Assembly (NCBI GenBank): GCA_902475535.1
Contig: CABRZR010000010.1
Coordinates: forward strand, 1 to 64,000
From: QAMH01 sp900556425
GTDB taxonomy: Bacteria; Actinomycetota; Coriobacteriia; Coriobacteriales; QAMH01
Direction: 5' to 3'
DNA: 64,000 nt
Positions 17,449 to 25,254 of the stretch are shown piece after piece (positions within the stretch are counted from its first letter, which is position 1; each line of letters begins with the position of its first letter). The translations under genes and the position numbers were made by a program. The notes under the pieces are model-generated. The model did not search any database. It was not told where the DNA came from and was given only the letters and a program-made list of their open reading frames with translations.

Positions 17449-18450
17449 ATGGAACCGACGACAAACCGTGGGACGCGTTACGATGACGCCGATCACGTCG
17501 GACTGCGGACGAATGACCAAAACGCCACGCAGGATATGAACGAGAAGAGCTTCTTCGATGCCGAGGAATATCTCGAGAGCTTCTCGGCGCTCGGGACGAG
17601 CATGGCCCAGGGTCGCGATCTCAAGAAGAAGCGCAAGGCGCTTGACGAGTACAAAAAAACGCTCGCCACGCTCAAGCAGGCCTACGATGACCGTGTGAAC
17701 ATCGCGCTCAATCACGAGTCAATACTCGTCGACCAGGAGCACATTATCGCGGCGACCAACTCCGATATCGAACGCGCCACGCGCAATCGCGAGGATATCG
17801 AGGCCAAGATCGCCGAGGCCAACGATGACCTTGCCGACCTCAAGCGCAGGCAGGCGAAGGAGCGCCGTCCGCTCGAGGACGAGCTCGACCTGCGCAACGC
17901 CGAGCTTGCCTCGGCAAAAGACGAGCTCAAGCAGGTGAAGGCCCAGCGCGACTCCCTCGATCTCTTCGATGCGGACTCGCCTGCGGTTGCCTCGACGGAA
18001 GCGGCCCACGATGCCGTGGTCGACAAGGTCAACGGCAAACTCGAAGCTGCCAAGGCCGCGCAACGCAGCGCCCAGAAGGCTCTCGATGCACGTGAGAAAG
18101 AGGAGCGCTCCAAGCAGAAGCGCGCGCTCGACGGCATCAAGCACCTCAACGGCGATAAGGAGAAGGCGGAAAAGCGCATCGAGGAACTCGAGAAGCGCCT
18201 TGCCGCCGCCCACGAGCGCGTCAGCTTTTGCGAGTACGTTATCGAGCATCCCGAGGAAACCGAGGCCATGGCCGCGCGCATCGAGGAGAACGAGAGGACG
18301 GCAGCTGCGATGGAAGCGCAGGTCAGCAGCCTCGAGTCCAAGCATGCGCTTAGCAAGGCGGCATCGGGGAAGGCGCGTGCCGTCGTCATCGTCGCGGCAA
18401 TCGCCTTCGTCATCTTCGTCATTTTCCTTCTCGTCATCTCAAACCGATAG
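17449..18450 (+). CDS. Tail-anchored coiled-coil protein, function unknown
   Basis: 333 residues. Almost the whole length is charged, Lys/Glu/Ala-rich coiled coil (about residues 40-300). One hydrophobic helix of about 19 residues (VVIVAAIAFVIFVIFLLVI) ends the protein, leaving four residues outside, so it should be anchored by its tail with the coil in the cytoplasm. ATG at 17449 follows GAGGGAG by about 9 bases; upstream ATGs lack such a site. A TACAAT box lies at about 17399. The isochorismatase-like gene follows by 10 bases. I do not recognise a family. Confidence 0.8.
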   Translation: MEPTTNRGTRYDDADHVGLRTNDQNATQDMNEKSFFDAEEYLESFSALGTSMAQGRDLKKKRKALDEYKKTLATLKQAYDDRVNIALNHESILVDQEHIIAATNSDIERATRNREDIEAKIAEANDDLADLKRRQAKERRPLEDELDLRNAELASAKDELKQVKAQRDSLDLFDADSPAVASTEAAHDAVVDKVNGKLEAAKAAQRSAQKALDAREKEERSKQKRALDGIKHLNGDKEKAEKRIEELEKRLAAAHERVSFCEYVIEHPEETEAMAARIEENERTAAAMEAQVSSLESKHALSKAASGKARAVVIVAAIAFVIFVIFLLVISNR

Positions 18451-18460
18451 GAGCAATCTC

Positions 18461-19057
18461 ATGGCGTATCTTCCCGTCGCACAGGAAACCATCTGGCAGC
18501 AGTCCGACAGCATCGACCTGGCCAAGACGGCCGTGCTTGTCGTTGACGTGCTCGGAGGGTCGAATCCCGTCCTGCCCGTCCTCGAGGAGATGGTGTCGAA
18601 CAGCGCCGCCATTACGAAAGCCGCACGTGCGGCGGGCGTGCCGGTCGTATTTGTTGACGATGCGCATATTCCCGGCCTGGACCGTGAGCTCGAGCTGTGG
18701 GGCGAACACGGCATCGTCGACACCGAGGACGCACAGCCCGCGGCGGCGCTTGAGCCGTGCGCGAGCGATTACATCATCCCGAAGCGTCGTTACGATGGCT
18801 TCTTCCAGACCGACCTTGATCTGACCTTGCGCGAGCTTGGCGTTGACACGCTCATCGTCGTAGGCGCGGATACCAACATCTGCGTGCTCCAGACGCTGGC
18901 AGGAGCGTACTTCCGCGGCTACAAGACCATCGTTGCCGCCGATGCGACGGCCACCTTCCTCATCGGTACGCAGGAATATGCCCTCGACTACTTCTCACGT
19001 TGCTATGACTCGCGCGTGGTCGACACCGCCCGCGTGCTCGCGTATCTTGCCGACTAG
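18461..19057 (+). CDS. Isochorismatase-family cysteine hydrolase
   Basis: 198 residues with the catalytic triad of the family visible: Asp29 (VLVVDVLGG), Lys108 (PKRRYDGF) and Cys141 (GADTNICVLQTL), plus the cis-peptide region before it. Members hydrolyse amides such as nicotinamide or carbamates; the exact substrate cannot be read. ATAGGAG lies 8 bases before the ATG. The stop is followed directly by the start of a class I amidotransferase-like hydrolase, so the two probably act together on a small amide. Confidence 0.9.
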   Translation: MAYLPVAQETIWQQSDSIDLAKTAVLVVDVLGGSNPVLPVLEEMVSNSAAITKAARAAGVPVVFVDDAHIPGLDRELELWGEHGIVDTEDAQPAAALEPCASDYIIPKRRYDGFFQTDLDLTLRELGVDTLIVVGADTNICVLQTLAGAYFRGYKTIVAADATATFLIGTQEYALDYFSRCYDSRVVDTARVLAYLAD

Positions 19058-19876
19058 ATGAGCGCTCGCAACAGCCAGGGACGGGGGACGCTTCCCATCA
19101 TCGGCATCGTGCCAACGCAGATGCCCGAAGATCACATCTTCCGCGTGAATGACCACTACATCAACTCCATCGTGCTTTCCGGTGGCGTGCCGCTCATATT
19201 TCCACTCTCGCAAGACCGTCGAGTCTACGAGCGCCTATTGCCCATCGTCGATGGCTTCGTGCTCACGGGCGGCCAGGACGTTGACCCGGAGCGCTACGGG
19301 GTTTCGCCGGATGCCGATGACTACGAGAAGCTTGGCGAAATCACGCCGCTACGCGATACCGTCGAGGAGCTCATTCTCGATTTCGCGCATCGCTTCGACG
19401 TGCCGACGCTCGGCATTTGCCGGGGCATGCAGACCATGAACGTGCACTATGGCGGGACGCTTTACGTCGATTTGCCCGCTCAGTACGATGGCGTTGATTC
19501 CCTTACGCGAAAGCCCATCCTGCATTGGCAGGTCGAGGAGCCGACAGAGGCGGCCCATTACATCGACGTAAAGCGCGGATCGCGCCTGCATGGCATACTC
19601 GGAGCGGACTCTTCGGCAGCGAACTCGTTTCATCACCAGGGCGTGCGCATGGTTGCCGATGGCTTCATGCCGGTTGCGTATGCATCGGATGGCCTCATCG
19701 AAGCCATCGAGGCCATCGACAAGACCTTCATGCTCGGAGTGCAATGGCATCCCGAGTTTTTCCTCGGCGAGAAGCACATGGGAAACCTCTTCAATGCGCT
19801 CGTCGAGGAGGCGGTCCGGGCACGCATGAGCGGACGCCTGGATGCAGATGCCCAACGGGAGTTTTTCTCGCGCTAG
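19058..19876 (+). CDS. Gamma-glutamyl-gamma-aminobutyrate hydrolase family protein (PuuD-like)
   Basis: 272 residues. Class I glutamine-amidotransferase fold with nucleophile Cys121 in GICRGMQTMN, and the His/Glu pair in GVQWHPEFF. These cytoplasmic enzymes release glutamate from gamma-glutamyl compounds. It starts at the base after the preceding stop codon, without its own clear ribosome binding site, suggesting translational coupling with the isochorismatase-like gene. The gene on the opposite strand ends one base away. Confidence 0.9.
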   Translation: MSARNSQGRGTLPIIGIVPTQMPEDHIFRVNDHYINSIVLSGGVPLIFPLSQDRRVYERLLPIVDGFVLTGGQDVDPERYGVSPDADDYEKLGEITPLRDTVEELILDFAHRFDVPTLGICRGMQTMNVHYGGTLYVDLPAQYDGVDSLTRKPILHWQVEEPTEAAHYIDVKRGSRLHGILGADSSAANSFHHQGVRMVADGFMPVAYASDGLIEAIEAIDKTFMLGVQWHPEFFLGEKHMGNLFNALVEEAVRARMSGRLDADAQREFFSR

Positions 19877-20914
19877 TTAAAGCTCGTCTTTGTCAAGCGC
19901 GACGAGGGCTTCGACGAGCTCGGGCCTCATGCGCCAGATGTAATCGCCTGGGCGATTGTCCGTCTCGTTGGCATTGCGCCCGATGAACATGATTGGCCAC
20001 CATGAACCCTTGAAGTTACCGCGCTCCATCTCGCGTGCGACGTTGCGCGCGTAGGTGCGTAGAAGGCTGCTGTAGTATTCGCGATCGTGCAGGAACTGGT
20101 TAGCGAGCTCCTCGGTAGTGACCTCATCGCCGTTTTCGTGGATAAACTTGAGCACCTTGATGATTTCCGGCGTGGTGAGCTCCTCGTCTTTGAGGATGGT
20201 GATCCACTGGTGGATGCTCATATCGGGGTCGTAGTCGATCGCATAGGGCCACCAAGCCGAATCGTCGGCAGCCTTGTAGGAGCGCGCCGCAATCTCGAAG
20301 AAGGGCTCATCGCACACGGCGGCGACTTCCTTGAGGAGGCGCACGTAGCGCGCCCCCTTCATCACGATGGGGGTGTTGATGCCGAATTGGCCATGGAGGT
20401 ATTCACGGCTCTTCTCGCCGAAGGGAAGGTAGAACGTGGGACGCATCCAATAGAGGGTGCGCGTGAGGCGCGCCTTCGTGATGCCGTCTTGCTTGTGGAC
20501 CGTGTCGAAGAGCTCGCAGAACTTCGCGAACGTCTCCTCGTCGCGCTCGCCTTGGTCGGCAAACTCAAGGGCGGTCTCGAAGAGGCGCCAGCAATCGTCC
20601 ACGCCCTGGTCCGAGTCATCGAAGTACTGCCAGTGCTCCTGGTTGGAGCAAGGAATGCCGATGAAATCATGGGGTAGGGGGGCGTCTACGCCAAAGCGCT
20701 GCATGATGGTCTCGATCGCGCTCCTGCGGTCGACCTCGATCATGGAACGATTGAAGGCAGTGAAGAACGTGAAGGGGTCGATGTTGGTTCGCTCGTCATC
20801 GCCCGTGATCTCGGCAAAGACGCTCAGAATCTCGCCTCGGTTGTACTTGCGCGCAAGGAGCGCGTCAGCGATCGCCTCGTATGCGGGAATCCAGGTGAAA
20901 AGTTCTTGTGACAC
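19877..20914 (-). CDS. Orphan McrB-type N-terminal domain protein, no AAA+ domain
   Basis: 345 residues. The sequence matches, by eye, the N-terminal region of McrB/LlaI-like GTPases: FTWIPAYEAIADALL at the start, NIDPFTFFTAFNRS, PHDFIGIPC, and TRTLYWMRPTFYLPFGEKSREYL, followed by a winged-helix-like part (ELANQFLHDREYYSSLLRTYARNVAREME). In full-length proteins a GTP-binding AAA+ domain follows; here the protein stops. No McrB GTPase or McrC nuclease gene is adjacent. The start is GTG with AAGGAC 8 bases upstream. It may be an isolated sensor domain, a remnant of a restriction system, or a partner of a distant gene. Confidence 0.8.
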   Translation of the reverse strand: MSQELFTWIPAYEAIADALLARKYNRGEILSVFAEITGDDERTNIDPFTFFTAFNRSMIEVDRRSAIETIMQRFGVDAPLPHDFIGIPCSNQEHWQYFDDSDQGVDDCWRLFETALEFADQGERDEETFAKFCELFDTVHKQDGITKARLTRTLYWMRPTFYLPFGEKSREYLHGQFGINTPIVMKGARYVRLLKEVAAVCDEPFFEIAARSYKAADDSAWWPYAIDYDPDMSIHQWITILKDEELTTPEIIKVLKFIHENGDEVTTEELANQFLHDREYYSSLLRTYARNVAREMERGNFKGSWWPIMFIGRNANETDNRPGDYIWRMRPELVEALVALDKDEL

Positions 20915-21069
20915 GGTTCACGTCCTTTACAGTGGCTCGCGAATGATAAAATCTAAGCAATAATTTTATCGCGAACCCGGGTGCGGGCATAGAACCAATT
21001 ACCTGGCTGGTACAAAGCGACAGCCTCGATGAGCAAACGGCTTCACGACGAAGAGCAAGGAGGACCACC

Positions 21070-21804
21070 ATGGATATGTCGACTCTCAAGTCCATGCAGG
21101 ATGCCGCGGTCGCCATCGGCTCGGCTACCAAGTACATCGGTGCCGCCAATCTCGAACTGGGAAAAGTCGCCCTTCCCGCCATGAAGTCCGCGGTGGGCAA
21201 TGTCCCCAAGCTTGTCGAGAAGACCTTCGACCAAGCGCGTCATGGCTCAAGCAACGAGGAGCGTCGCCATGCCGCAGCCGTCATCGGCGTTGGCGTCGTT
21301 GTCGTGTCGGCATTGACCGTCGCGACTTTTGCCCACTTCTCCCATAAGATTCGCAAATCGCGTGCCTTACGTGCTCAAAAACGCCAGGTCGCCGCTGCCC
21401 TTGCACGCGAGAAGCAGATAGACGAGACCATTGCCTCGGCCGTTGCCCTGCGTCCGGCTGCGGCTCTCGAGAAAGACACTCCCGGCGATGACCTCGCCTT
21501 TGCGAAGGAATCCGGTTGCTTTGCCATTCTCACCTACGAGCCCGACGTCGCCGCCGATGATCCCGGTGCCTATCGTGATGTCTACGTGGGGGCCGCTGCC
21601 TCCATGCTCGAGGGCGTGCGCAAGCAGCTCGATGGCAAGGGCAATCTCTACGTACATGCGGACATGAGCTACGAGCTTCCCGTATACGTGGCTTTCTTCC
21701 CCTGCGATGAGTCCAAGTTGCTCGAAGAGCGCACCAAGCTCATCAAGGCATTCGGTGCGGAGGATTCGTACAACATGGTCGCCTCGGCAACCGAGCTCGA
21801 TTAG
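21070..21804 (+). CDS. Membrane protein with degenerate GIY-YIG-like C-terminal domain
   Basis: 244 residues. One helix (AAVIGVGVVVVSALTVATFAHF, about 68-90) separates an N-terminal part from a C-terminal domain. That domain has GCFAILTY ... DVYVGAA, VRKQLDGKGN, VYVAFFPC, and LEERTKLIKAFGAEDSYN, a pattern I associate with a small GIY-YIG-like family; several catalytic positions of true nucleases look absent. GGAGG is placed ideally before ATG 21070. queF follows 14 bases downstream. Function unknown; the family link is inference. Confidence 0.72.
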   Translation: MDMSTLKSMQDAAVAIGSATKYIGAANLELGKVALPAMKSAVGNVPKLVEKTFDQARHGSSNEERRHAAAVIGVGVVVVSALTVATFAHFSHKIRKSRALRAQKRQVAAALAREKQIDETIASAVALRPAAALEKDTPGDDLAFAKESGCFAILTYEPDVAADDPGAYRDVYVGAAASMLEGVRKQLDGKGNLYVHADMSYELPVYVAFFPCDESKLLEERTKLIKAFGAEDSYNMVASATELD

Positions 21805-21818
21805 GGGGACGCAACGAC

Positions 21819-22319
21819 ATGTCACAAGCCACGCGCGAGGCCGAGGGCCTCACCTTGCTCGGCAACCAGCATACCCAGTACGCGCAAGACTATGACCCCA
21901 GCTTGCTCGAAACCTTCGAGAACAAGCACCCCGGTCACGACTACATGGTCACGTTTCGCTGTCCGGAGTTCACGACGCTGTGCCCCATTACCGGCCAGCC
22001 CGATTTCGCAACGCTCTACATCAACTACGTCCCGGACGAGCGCATGGTCGAGAGCAAGAGCCTCAAGCTCTATCTCTTCTCCTTCCGCAATCACGGTGAC
22101 TTTCACGAAGACGTCGTGAACGTGATTATGCACGATCTCGTTGAGCTCATGAACCCCAAGTACATCGAAGTACGCGGCATGTTCTATCCGCGCGGCGGCA
22201 TCTCCATCTACCCGTTTGCCAATTGGGCGCGTCCTGGCGCGGGCTACGAGCAGATCGCCGCCGAGCGCATGTTCGCGCAGCTCTCGGACCTCGACTCGGG
22301 AGACGGCGCACGCGGATAG
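21819..22319 (+). CDS. queF: NADPH-dependent preQ0 reductase (preQ1 synthase)
   Basis: 166 residues, the single-domain (YkvM-type) QueF. It reduces the nitrile of preQ0 to the amine of preQ1, a late step towards queuosine in tRNA. The catalytic Cys in TTLCPITGQPDFATLYI and the substrate-binding SLKLYLFSFRNHGDFHED are exact family marks. GGGGGA lies 10 bases before the start. Downstream, after a repeat block, are a preQ1 riboswitch and a queuosine-precursor transporter, so the two genes serve the same pathway. Confidence 0.96.
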   Translation: MSQATREAEGLTLLGNQHTQYAQDYDPSLLETFENKHPGHDYMVTFRCPEFTTLCPITGQPDFATLYINYVPDERMVESKSLKLYLFSFRNHGDFHEDVVNVIMHDLVELMNPKYIEVRGMFYPRGGISIYPFANWARPGAGYEQIAAERMFAQLSDLDSGDGARG

Positions 22320-22337
22320 TGCCTCTCGGCGCGTTTC

Positions 22338-22421
22338 CGTCGTCATTCCGACCGAGCGAAGCGTCTCCGTTGTCATTTCGACCGAAGGCGCGAAGCGCCG
22401 GAGTGGAGAAATCTCACCACC
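22338..22421 (+). repeat. Second intergenic repeat type (GTCATTTCGACCGA-like)
   Basis: Two offset units begin GTCATTCCGACCGAGCGAAG (about 22343) and GTCATTTCGACCGAAGGCGC (about 22371); the second continues to GGAGTGGAGAAATCTC. The second form closely resembles a palindromic intergenic element that I recall from many unrelated bacterial genomes. With copy C it fills the 313-base gap between queF and the transporter, apart from the riboswitch. Confidence 0.6.
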
Positions 22422-22447
22422 TTCCGCCTCGACGCCATAATCAGCGT

Positions 22448-22505
22448 AAGGGAGCGCGCCGTAAGGATCGCGAAGCGGACCGTCGGGAAGCGACCGTCGA
22501 GGCGA
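22448..22505 (-). repeat. Dispersed intergenic repeat, copy C
   Basis: The block from AAGGGAGCGCGCCG to GACCGTCGAGGCGAG is the reverse complement of the repeat at 48258-48322 with several substitutions, including changes that keep the short arms paired. Orientation is the same as copy B. Confidence 0.65.
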
Positions 22506-22587
22506 GTTTCGCACGCTGCATCCTTCGCGTCATGGACAATGCTGTGCTACTATGACCGCCGTATTGCAAATCCGCCGCATGGGCGAC

Positions 22588-22627
22588 GGGGGCTGTTCGC
22601 AACATCCAGCCATAAAAAACTAAGGAA
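22588..22627 (+). ncRNA. Class I preQ1 riboswitch
   Basis: A short P1 stem (22591-22595 GGCTG with 22607-22611 CAGCC) closes an 11-base loop and is followed by the A-rich tail ATAAAAAACTAAGGAA. Stem, small C-containing loop and tail ending in CTAA match the class I preQ1 aptamer. The AAGGAA that ends the tail is also the ribosome binding site of the transporter gene starting at 22633, so ligand binding should hide it and repress translation. A TACTAT box near 22548 is a plausible -10. Confidence 0.88.
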
Positions 22628-22632
22628 TCATC

Positions 22633-23328
22633 ATGGAGAAAACTCAACGTAACCTCATGCTCTGTGGCATGGTATTTGCCATCGCGCTCGTCGTCTCGAA
22701 TATGGTGGCGGCCAAGACGATTGCGACGGGCTTCACGCTGTTCGGCACGGCAGTCGTCGTTCCCAGCGCGGTCATTTGCTACTTCATCACCTTCCTTATG
22801 ACGGACGTGGTCGGCGAGATCTGGGGTCGCAAGGAAGCACAGCTCATCGTCAAGTGGGGCTTTGTCTGCCAGGTCATCGCTTGCGTGCTCATCGCCATCG
22901 CGCAGGTACTGCCGGCGGCAAATCCCGAGATGCAGGGTTCCTACGAGATGCTGCTTGGCCAGAACGTCGTCTTTGTCGTTGCCTCACTGCTCGCGTACCT
23001 CACGAGCCAGAGCTGGGACGTCTTCGTCTTTCACAAGATTCGGGGGTTCTTCCTAAGCCGTGGCAAGAGCAGCGCGTGGCGCTGGGTGTGGAACAATGCC
23101 TCGACCATGAGCTCGCAGGCGATTGACACCGTCATCTACATCATGGTTGCCTTCGGCATCGGAATGGGCTGGGCCTTTGACACGGCTATGCTGCCGACGC
23201 TTCTCGCGATGATGGTGGGGCAGTACGTGTGTAAGTTCATCCTCGCTGCTCTCGATACGCCCGTTTTCTACTTCCTCACGCGCAAGAGCTCTCGCAGCGA
23301 ACTTGCTGTCGCCGAGGAGCGGGCATAA
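22633..23328 (+). CDS. yhhQ: Queuosine precursor transporter (YhhQ family)
   Basis: 231 residues, six or so hydrophobic segments. YhhQ-family marks include SNMVAAKTI near the start, FLMTDVVGEIWGRKEAQ, and TSQSWDVFVFHKIR followed by WNNASTMSSQAIDT. The family imports preQ0 or preQ1. The preceding preQ1 riboswitch overlaps its ribosome binding site, which strongly supports the role. Having both queF and an importer implies that the cell can use either salvaged preQ0 or preQ1. Confidence 0.95.
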   Translation: MEKTQRNLMLCGMVFAIALVVSNMVAAKTIATGFTLFGTAVVVPSAVICYFITFLMTDVVGEIWGRKEAQLIVKWGFVCQVIACVLIAIAQVLPAANPEMQGSYEMLLGQNVVFVVASLLAYLTSQSWDVFVFHKIRGFFLSRGKSSAWRWVWNNASTMSSQAIDTVIYIMVAFGIGMGWAFDTAMLPTLLAMMVGQYVCKFILAALDTPVFYFLTRKSSRSELAVAEERA

Positions 23329-23428
23329 GCGAGCCATGGTCTCCCCATTCTCTTCTTGGTCGCATATAATATGAATTCGAGATAGATACACCTGGCGCAC
23401 GCTGCCATGAGGAGCAGAGGAGCACATC

Positions 23429-23845
23429 ATGAGTTTCTTCAAGGAGTTCAAGGAGTTCATCAACCAGGGCGATGTGATGGACATGGCCGTCGGCATCATC
23501 ATCGGCGGCGCGTTGACGGCAATCGTCACGGCATTGACTTCGGACATCATCCAACCGCTCATCAACTTCATCACGGGCGGAAATGCCGAGGTTGGGGGAT
23601 TGGTCATTCCAGGAACGGGGATCGATTTCGGGTCGTTCATCAGTGCCTGCATTAACTTCCTCATCATCGCCTTCATCGTGTTCTGCCTTGTCAAGGGCGT
23701 GAACAAGATGAGGAGCATGGGCAAGAAGGACGATGCAGAACCCGATGCCCCTTGCTGCCCGTTTTGCCTTGAGGAAGTCAAGGTGGGTGCGACGCGTTGC
23801 CCGCATTGCGCCGGTGTCTTCGAGGCTCCCGCAACATCTGAGTAA
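23429..23845 (+). CDS. mscL: Large-conductance mechanosensitive channel with C-terminal zinc ribbon
   Basis: 138 residues. Residues 1-95 are a standard MscL: amphipathic FFKEFKEFINQGDVMDMAVGIIIGGA, pore helix, and second helix FISACINFLIIAFIVFCLVKGVNKM. The usual cytoplasmic bundle is replaced or extended by a zinc-ribbon-like tail with Cys109/110, Cys113, Cys124 and Cys127 (CCPFC ... CPHC). The channel opens on osmotic down-shock. GAGGAG lies before the ATG, and a TATAAT box occurs at 23365-23370. The metal-binding tail is not part of the usual family layout. Confidence 0.93.
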   Translation: MSFFKEFKEFINQGDVMDMAVGIIIGGALTAIVTALTSDIIQPLINFITGGNAEVGGLVIPGTGIDFGSFISACINFLIIAFIVFCLVKGVNKMRSMGKKDDAEPDAPCCPFCLEEVKVGATRCPHCAGVFEAPATSE

Positions 23846-23919
23846 CCGAAGCCTGCTTGAGTGCGTGCACGGCCTTCGCGCGTGATAAGCTCACGTGTGT
23901 CATCGTGGAAAGGACCATC

Positions 23920-24117
23920 GTGAGAATTAGGATGAACGAGGACCGCGAGTACGTCGACAAGATTCGCGCGGGAATCCTCAAGCGTGAGGGCTATTGCCCA
24001 TGCAAAGTGCAGATAAGCGAAGAGAACCACTGCATGTGCCAGGAGTTTCGTGACCAGATCGCAGATCCGGAGTTCGAGGGTTACTGCCACTGCCGTCTCT
24101 ATTACAAGGAGCTCTAG
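23920..24117 (+). CDS. Ferredoxin-thioredoxin reductase catalytic-chain homologue
   Basis: 65 residues from a GTG start that has GGAAAGGA five bases upstream; an ATG at 23932 is the alternative. Six cysteines fall in three C-x-C pairs (26/28, 38/40, 56/58), the arrangement of the catalytic beta chain, which holds a 4Fe-4S cluster and a redox disulfide. The spacing differs from the plant enzyme. It would pass electrons from ferredoxin to thioredoxin-like disulfides. No variable alpha chain is nearby. sbcD follows three bases after the stop. Confidence 0.88.
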   Translation: MRIRMNEDREYVDKIRAGILKREGYCPCKVQISEENHCMCQEFRDQIADPEFEGYCHCRLYYKEL

Positions 24118-24120
24118 CTT

Positions 24121-25254
24121 TTGAAGCTGCTGCATATCGCAGACCTCCACATCGGCAAGCGCGTCAACGGCCTGTCGATGATCGAGGAGCAGGTTCACAT
24201 CATCGACCAGCTTGTGGCGATTGCCCGCGAGCAGGACGTCGCCGGCGTCCTCATCGCGGGTGACGTTTTCGACCGTCCCATTCCCTCGCGGGAGGCACTC
24301 GAGACTTGCGAGCGTCTCTTCTTGGGTTTTTGCGAGAACGACATCGAGGTCTTTGCCATTCCCGGCAATCACGATTCGCCCCAGCAGCTTTCGTTCTGCT
24401 CTGGTTTGCTCGGCTCTTCGGGACTGCATATCGCCAAGGCCTTCGATGCCGGTATCGATCGCTTCACGGTCGAGCGGGATGGCGAGCGTGTTTGCATTCA
24501 CCTGCTTCCCTTCGTGCGTCCAACCGACGTACGCATGGCAATGCCAGATGCAGCTGAGGAAATCGTCTCTCATGACGACGCTGTGCGTCAGGCTCTTACC
24601 TGCGACGAGCTCGATGATGCTGCCTGCAACATCCTCGTCGCCCATCAGTTCGTCACGGCATCGGGCGTGCAGCCTGCCACGTGCGATTCCGAGATCGCGA
24701 GCGTGGGCGGTGCGGACAACGTGGATGCTTCCGCGTTCGATGCGTACGATTACGTGGCGCTTGGGCATCTGCACGGGGCCCAGCATGTCGGGCGTCCGCA
24801 GATTCGCTACGCCGGAAGCCCCCTCAAGTATTCGTTTTCCGAAACACGTCACGAGAAGAGCGCGACCATCCTCGGCATCGAAGACGGCCGCATCGAAATC
24901 GGGACGCGTCTGCTCGAACCCCTGCATGACATGCGCGAGATTCGCGCATCGTATGAGGAGATATGCGCGGGTGCTGACGGGGGAGACCCCCTCGATTACC
25001 TGCGTGTCACGCTTACTGACAAGAGCCTGCCCGATGCCATGGCAAAGCTTCGTGCGTTGTATCCAAACATCCTGCGTCTCGATTGGGAGCAGGTCGTTGC
25101 GCCGCAATCCCGAGCGCGCGAACGTCTTGCAAACGTCAGGCAATCGACCCCGCTCGAGCTCTTCTCCGCTTTCTACGAGCAACAGACGGGTGAGCAGCTC
25201 ACATCGGACGAGCGCACGCTTGTCGAGGCATGCATCGAGGAGGCCACACGATGA
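24121..25254 (+). CDS. sbcD: Exonuclease SbcCD subunit D
   Basis: 377 residues from a TTG start, AAGGAG about 9 bases upstream. Calcineurin-like phosphoesterase motifs in order: DLHIGK, GDVFDRP, GNHDSP, an internal His, and GHLHGAQ, which bind two Mn2+. It is the nuclease of the SbcCD complex (bacterial Mre11) that cleaves hairpins and DNA ends. The stop overlaps the sbcC start (ATGA), so the subunits are translationally coupled. Confidence 0.96.
   Translation: MKLLHIADLHIGKRVNGLSMIEEQVHIIDQLVAIAREQDVAGVLIAGDVFDRPIPSREALETCERLFLGFCENDIEVFAIPGNHDSPQQLSFCSGLLGSSGLHIAKAFDAGIDRFTVERDGERVCIHLLPFVRPTDVRMAMPDAAEEIVSHDDAVRQALTCDELDDAACNILVAHQFVTASGVQPATCDSEIASVGGADNVDASAFDAYDYVALGHLHGAQHVGRPQIRYAGSPLKYSFSETRHEKSATILGIEDGRIEIGTRLLEPLHDMREIRASYEEICAGADGGDPLDYLRVTLTDKSLPDAMAKLRALYPNILRLDWEQVVAPQSRARERLANVRQSTPLELFSAFYEQQTGEQLTSDERTLVEACIEEATR

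Noticed and set aside
4009..20914. A complete Kiwa or McrBC defence island
   Set aside because: Only isolated single domains are seen, 15 kb apart, without kwaA, McrB GTPase or McrC genes; the genes between are housekeeping.
23053..25182. 709-residue minus-strand open frame across yhhQ, mscL and sbcD
   Set aside because: It is antisense to at least three recognised genes and shows no domain; a codon-bias artefact.
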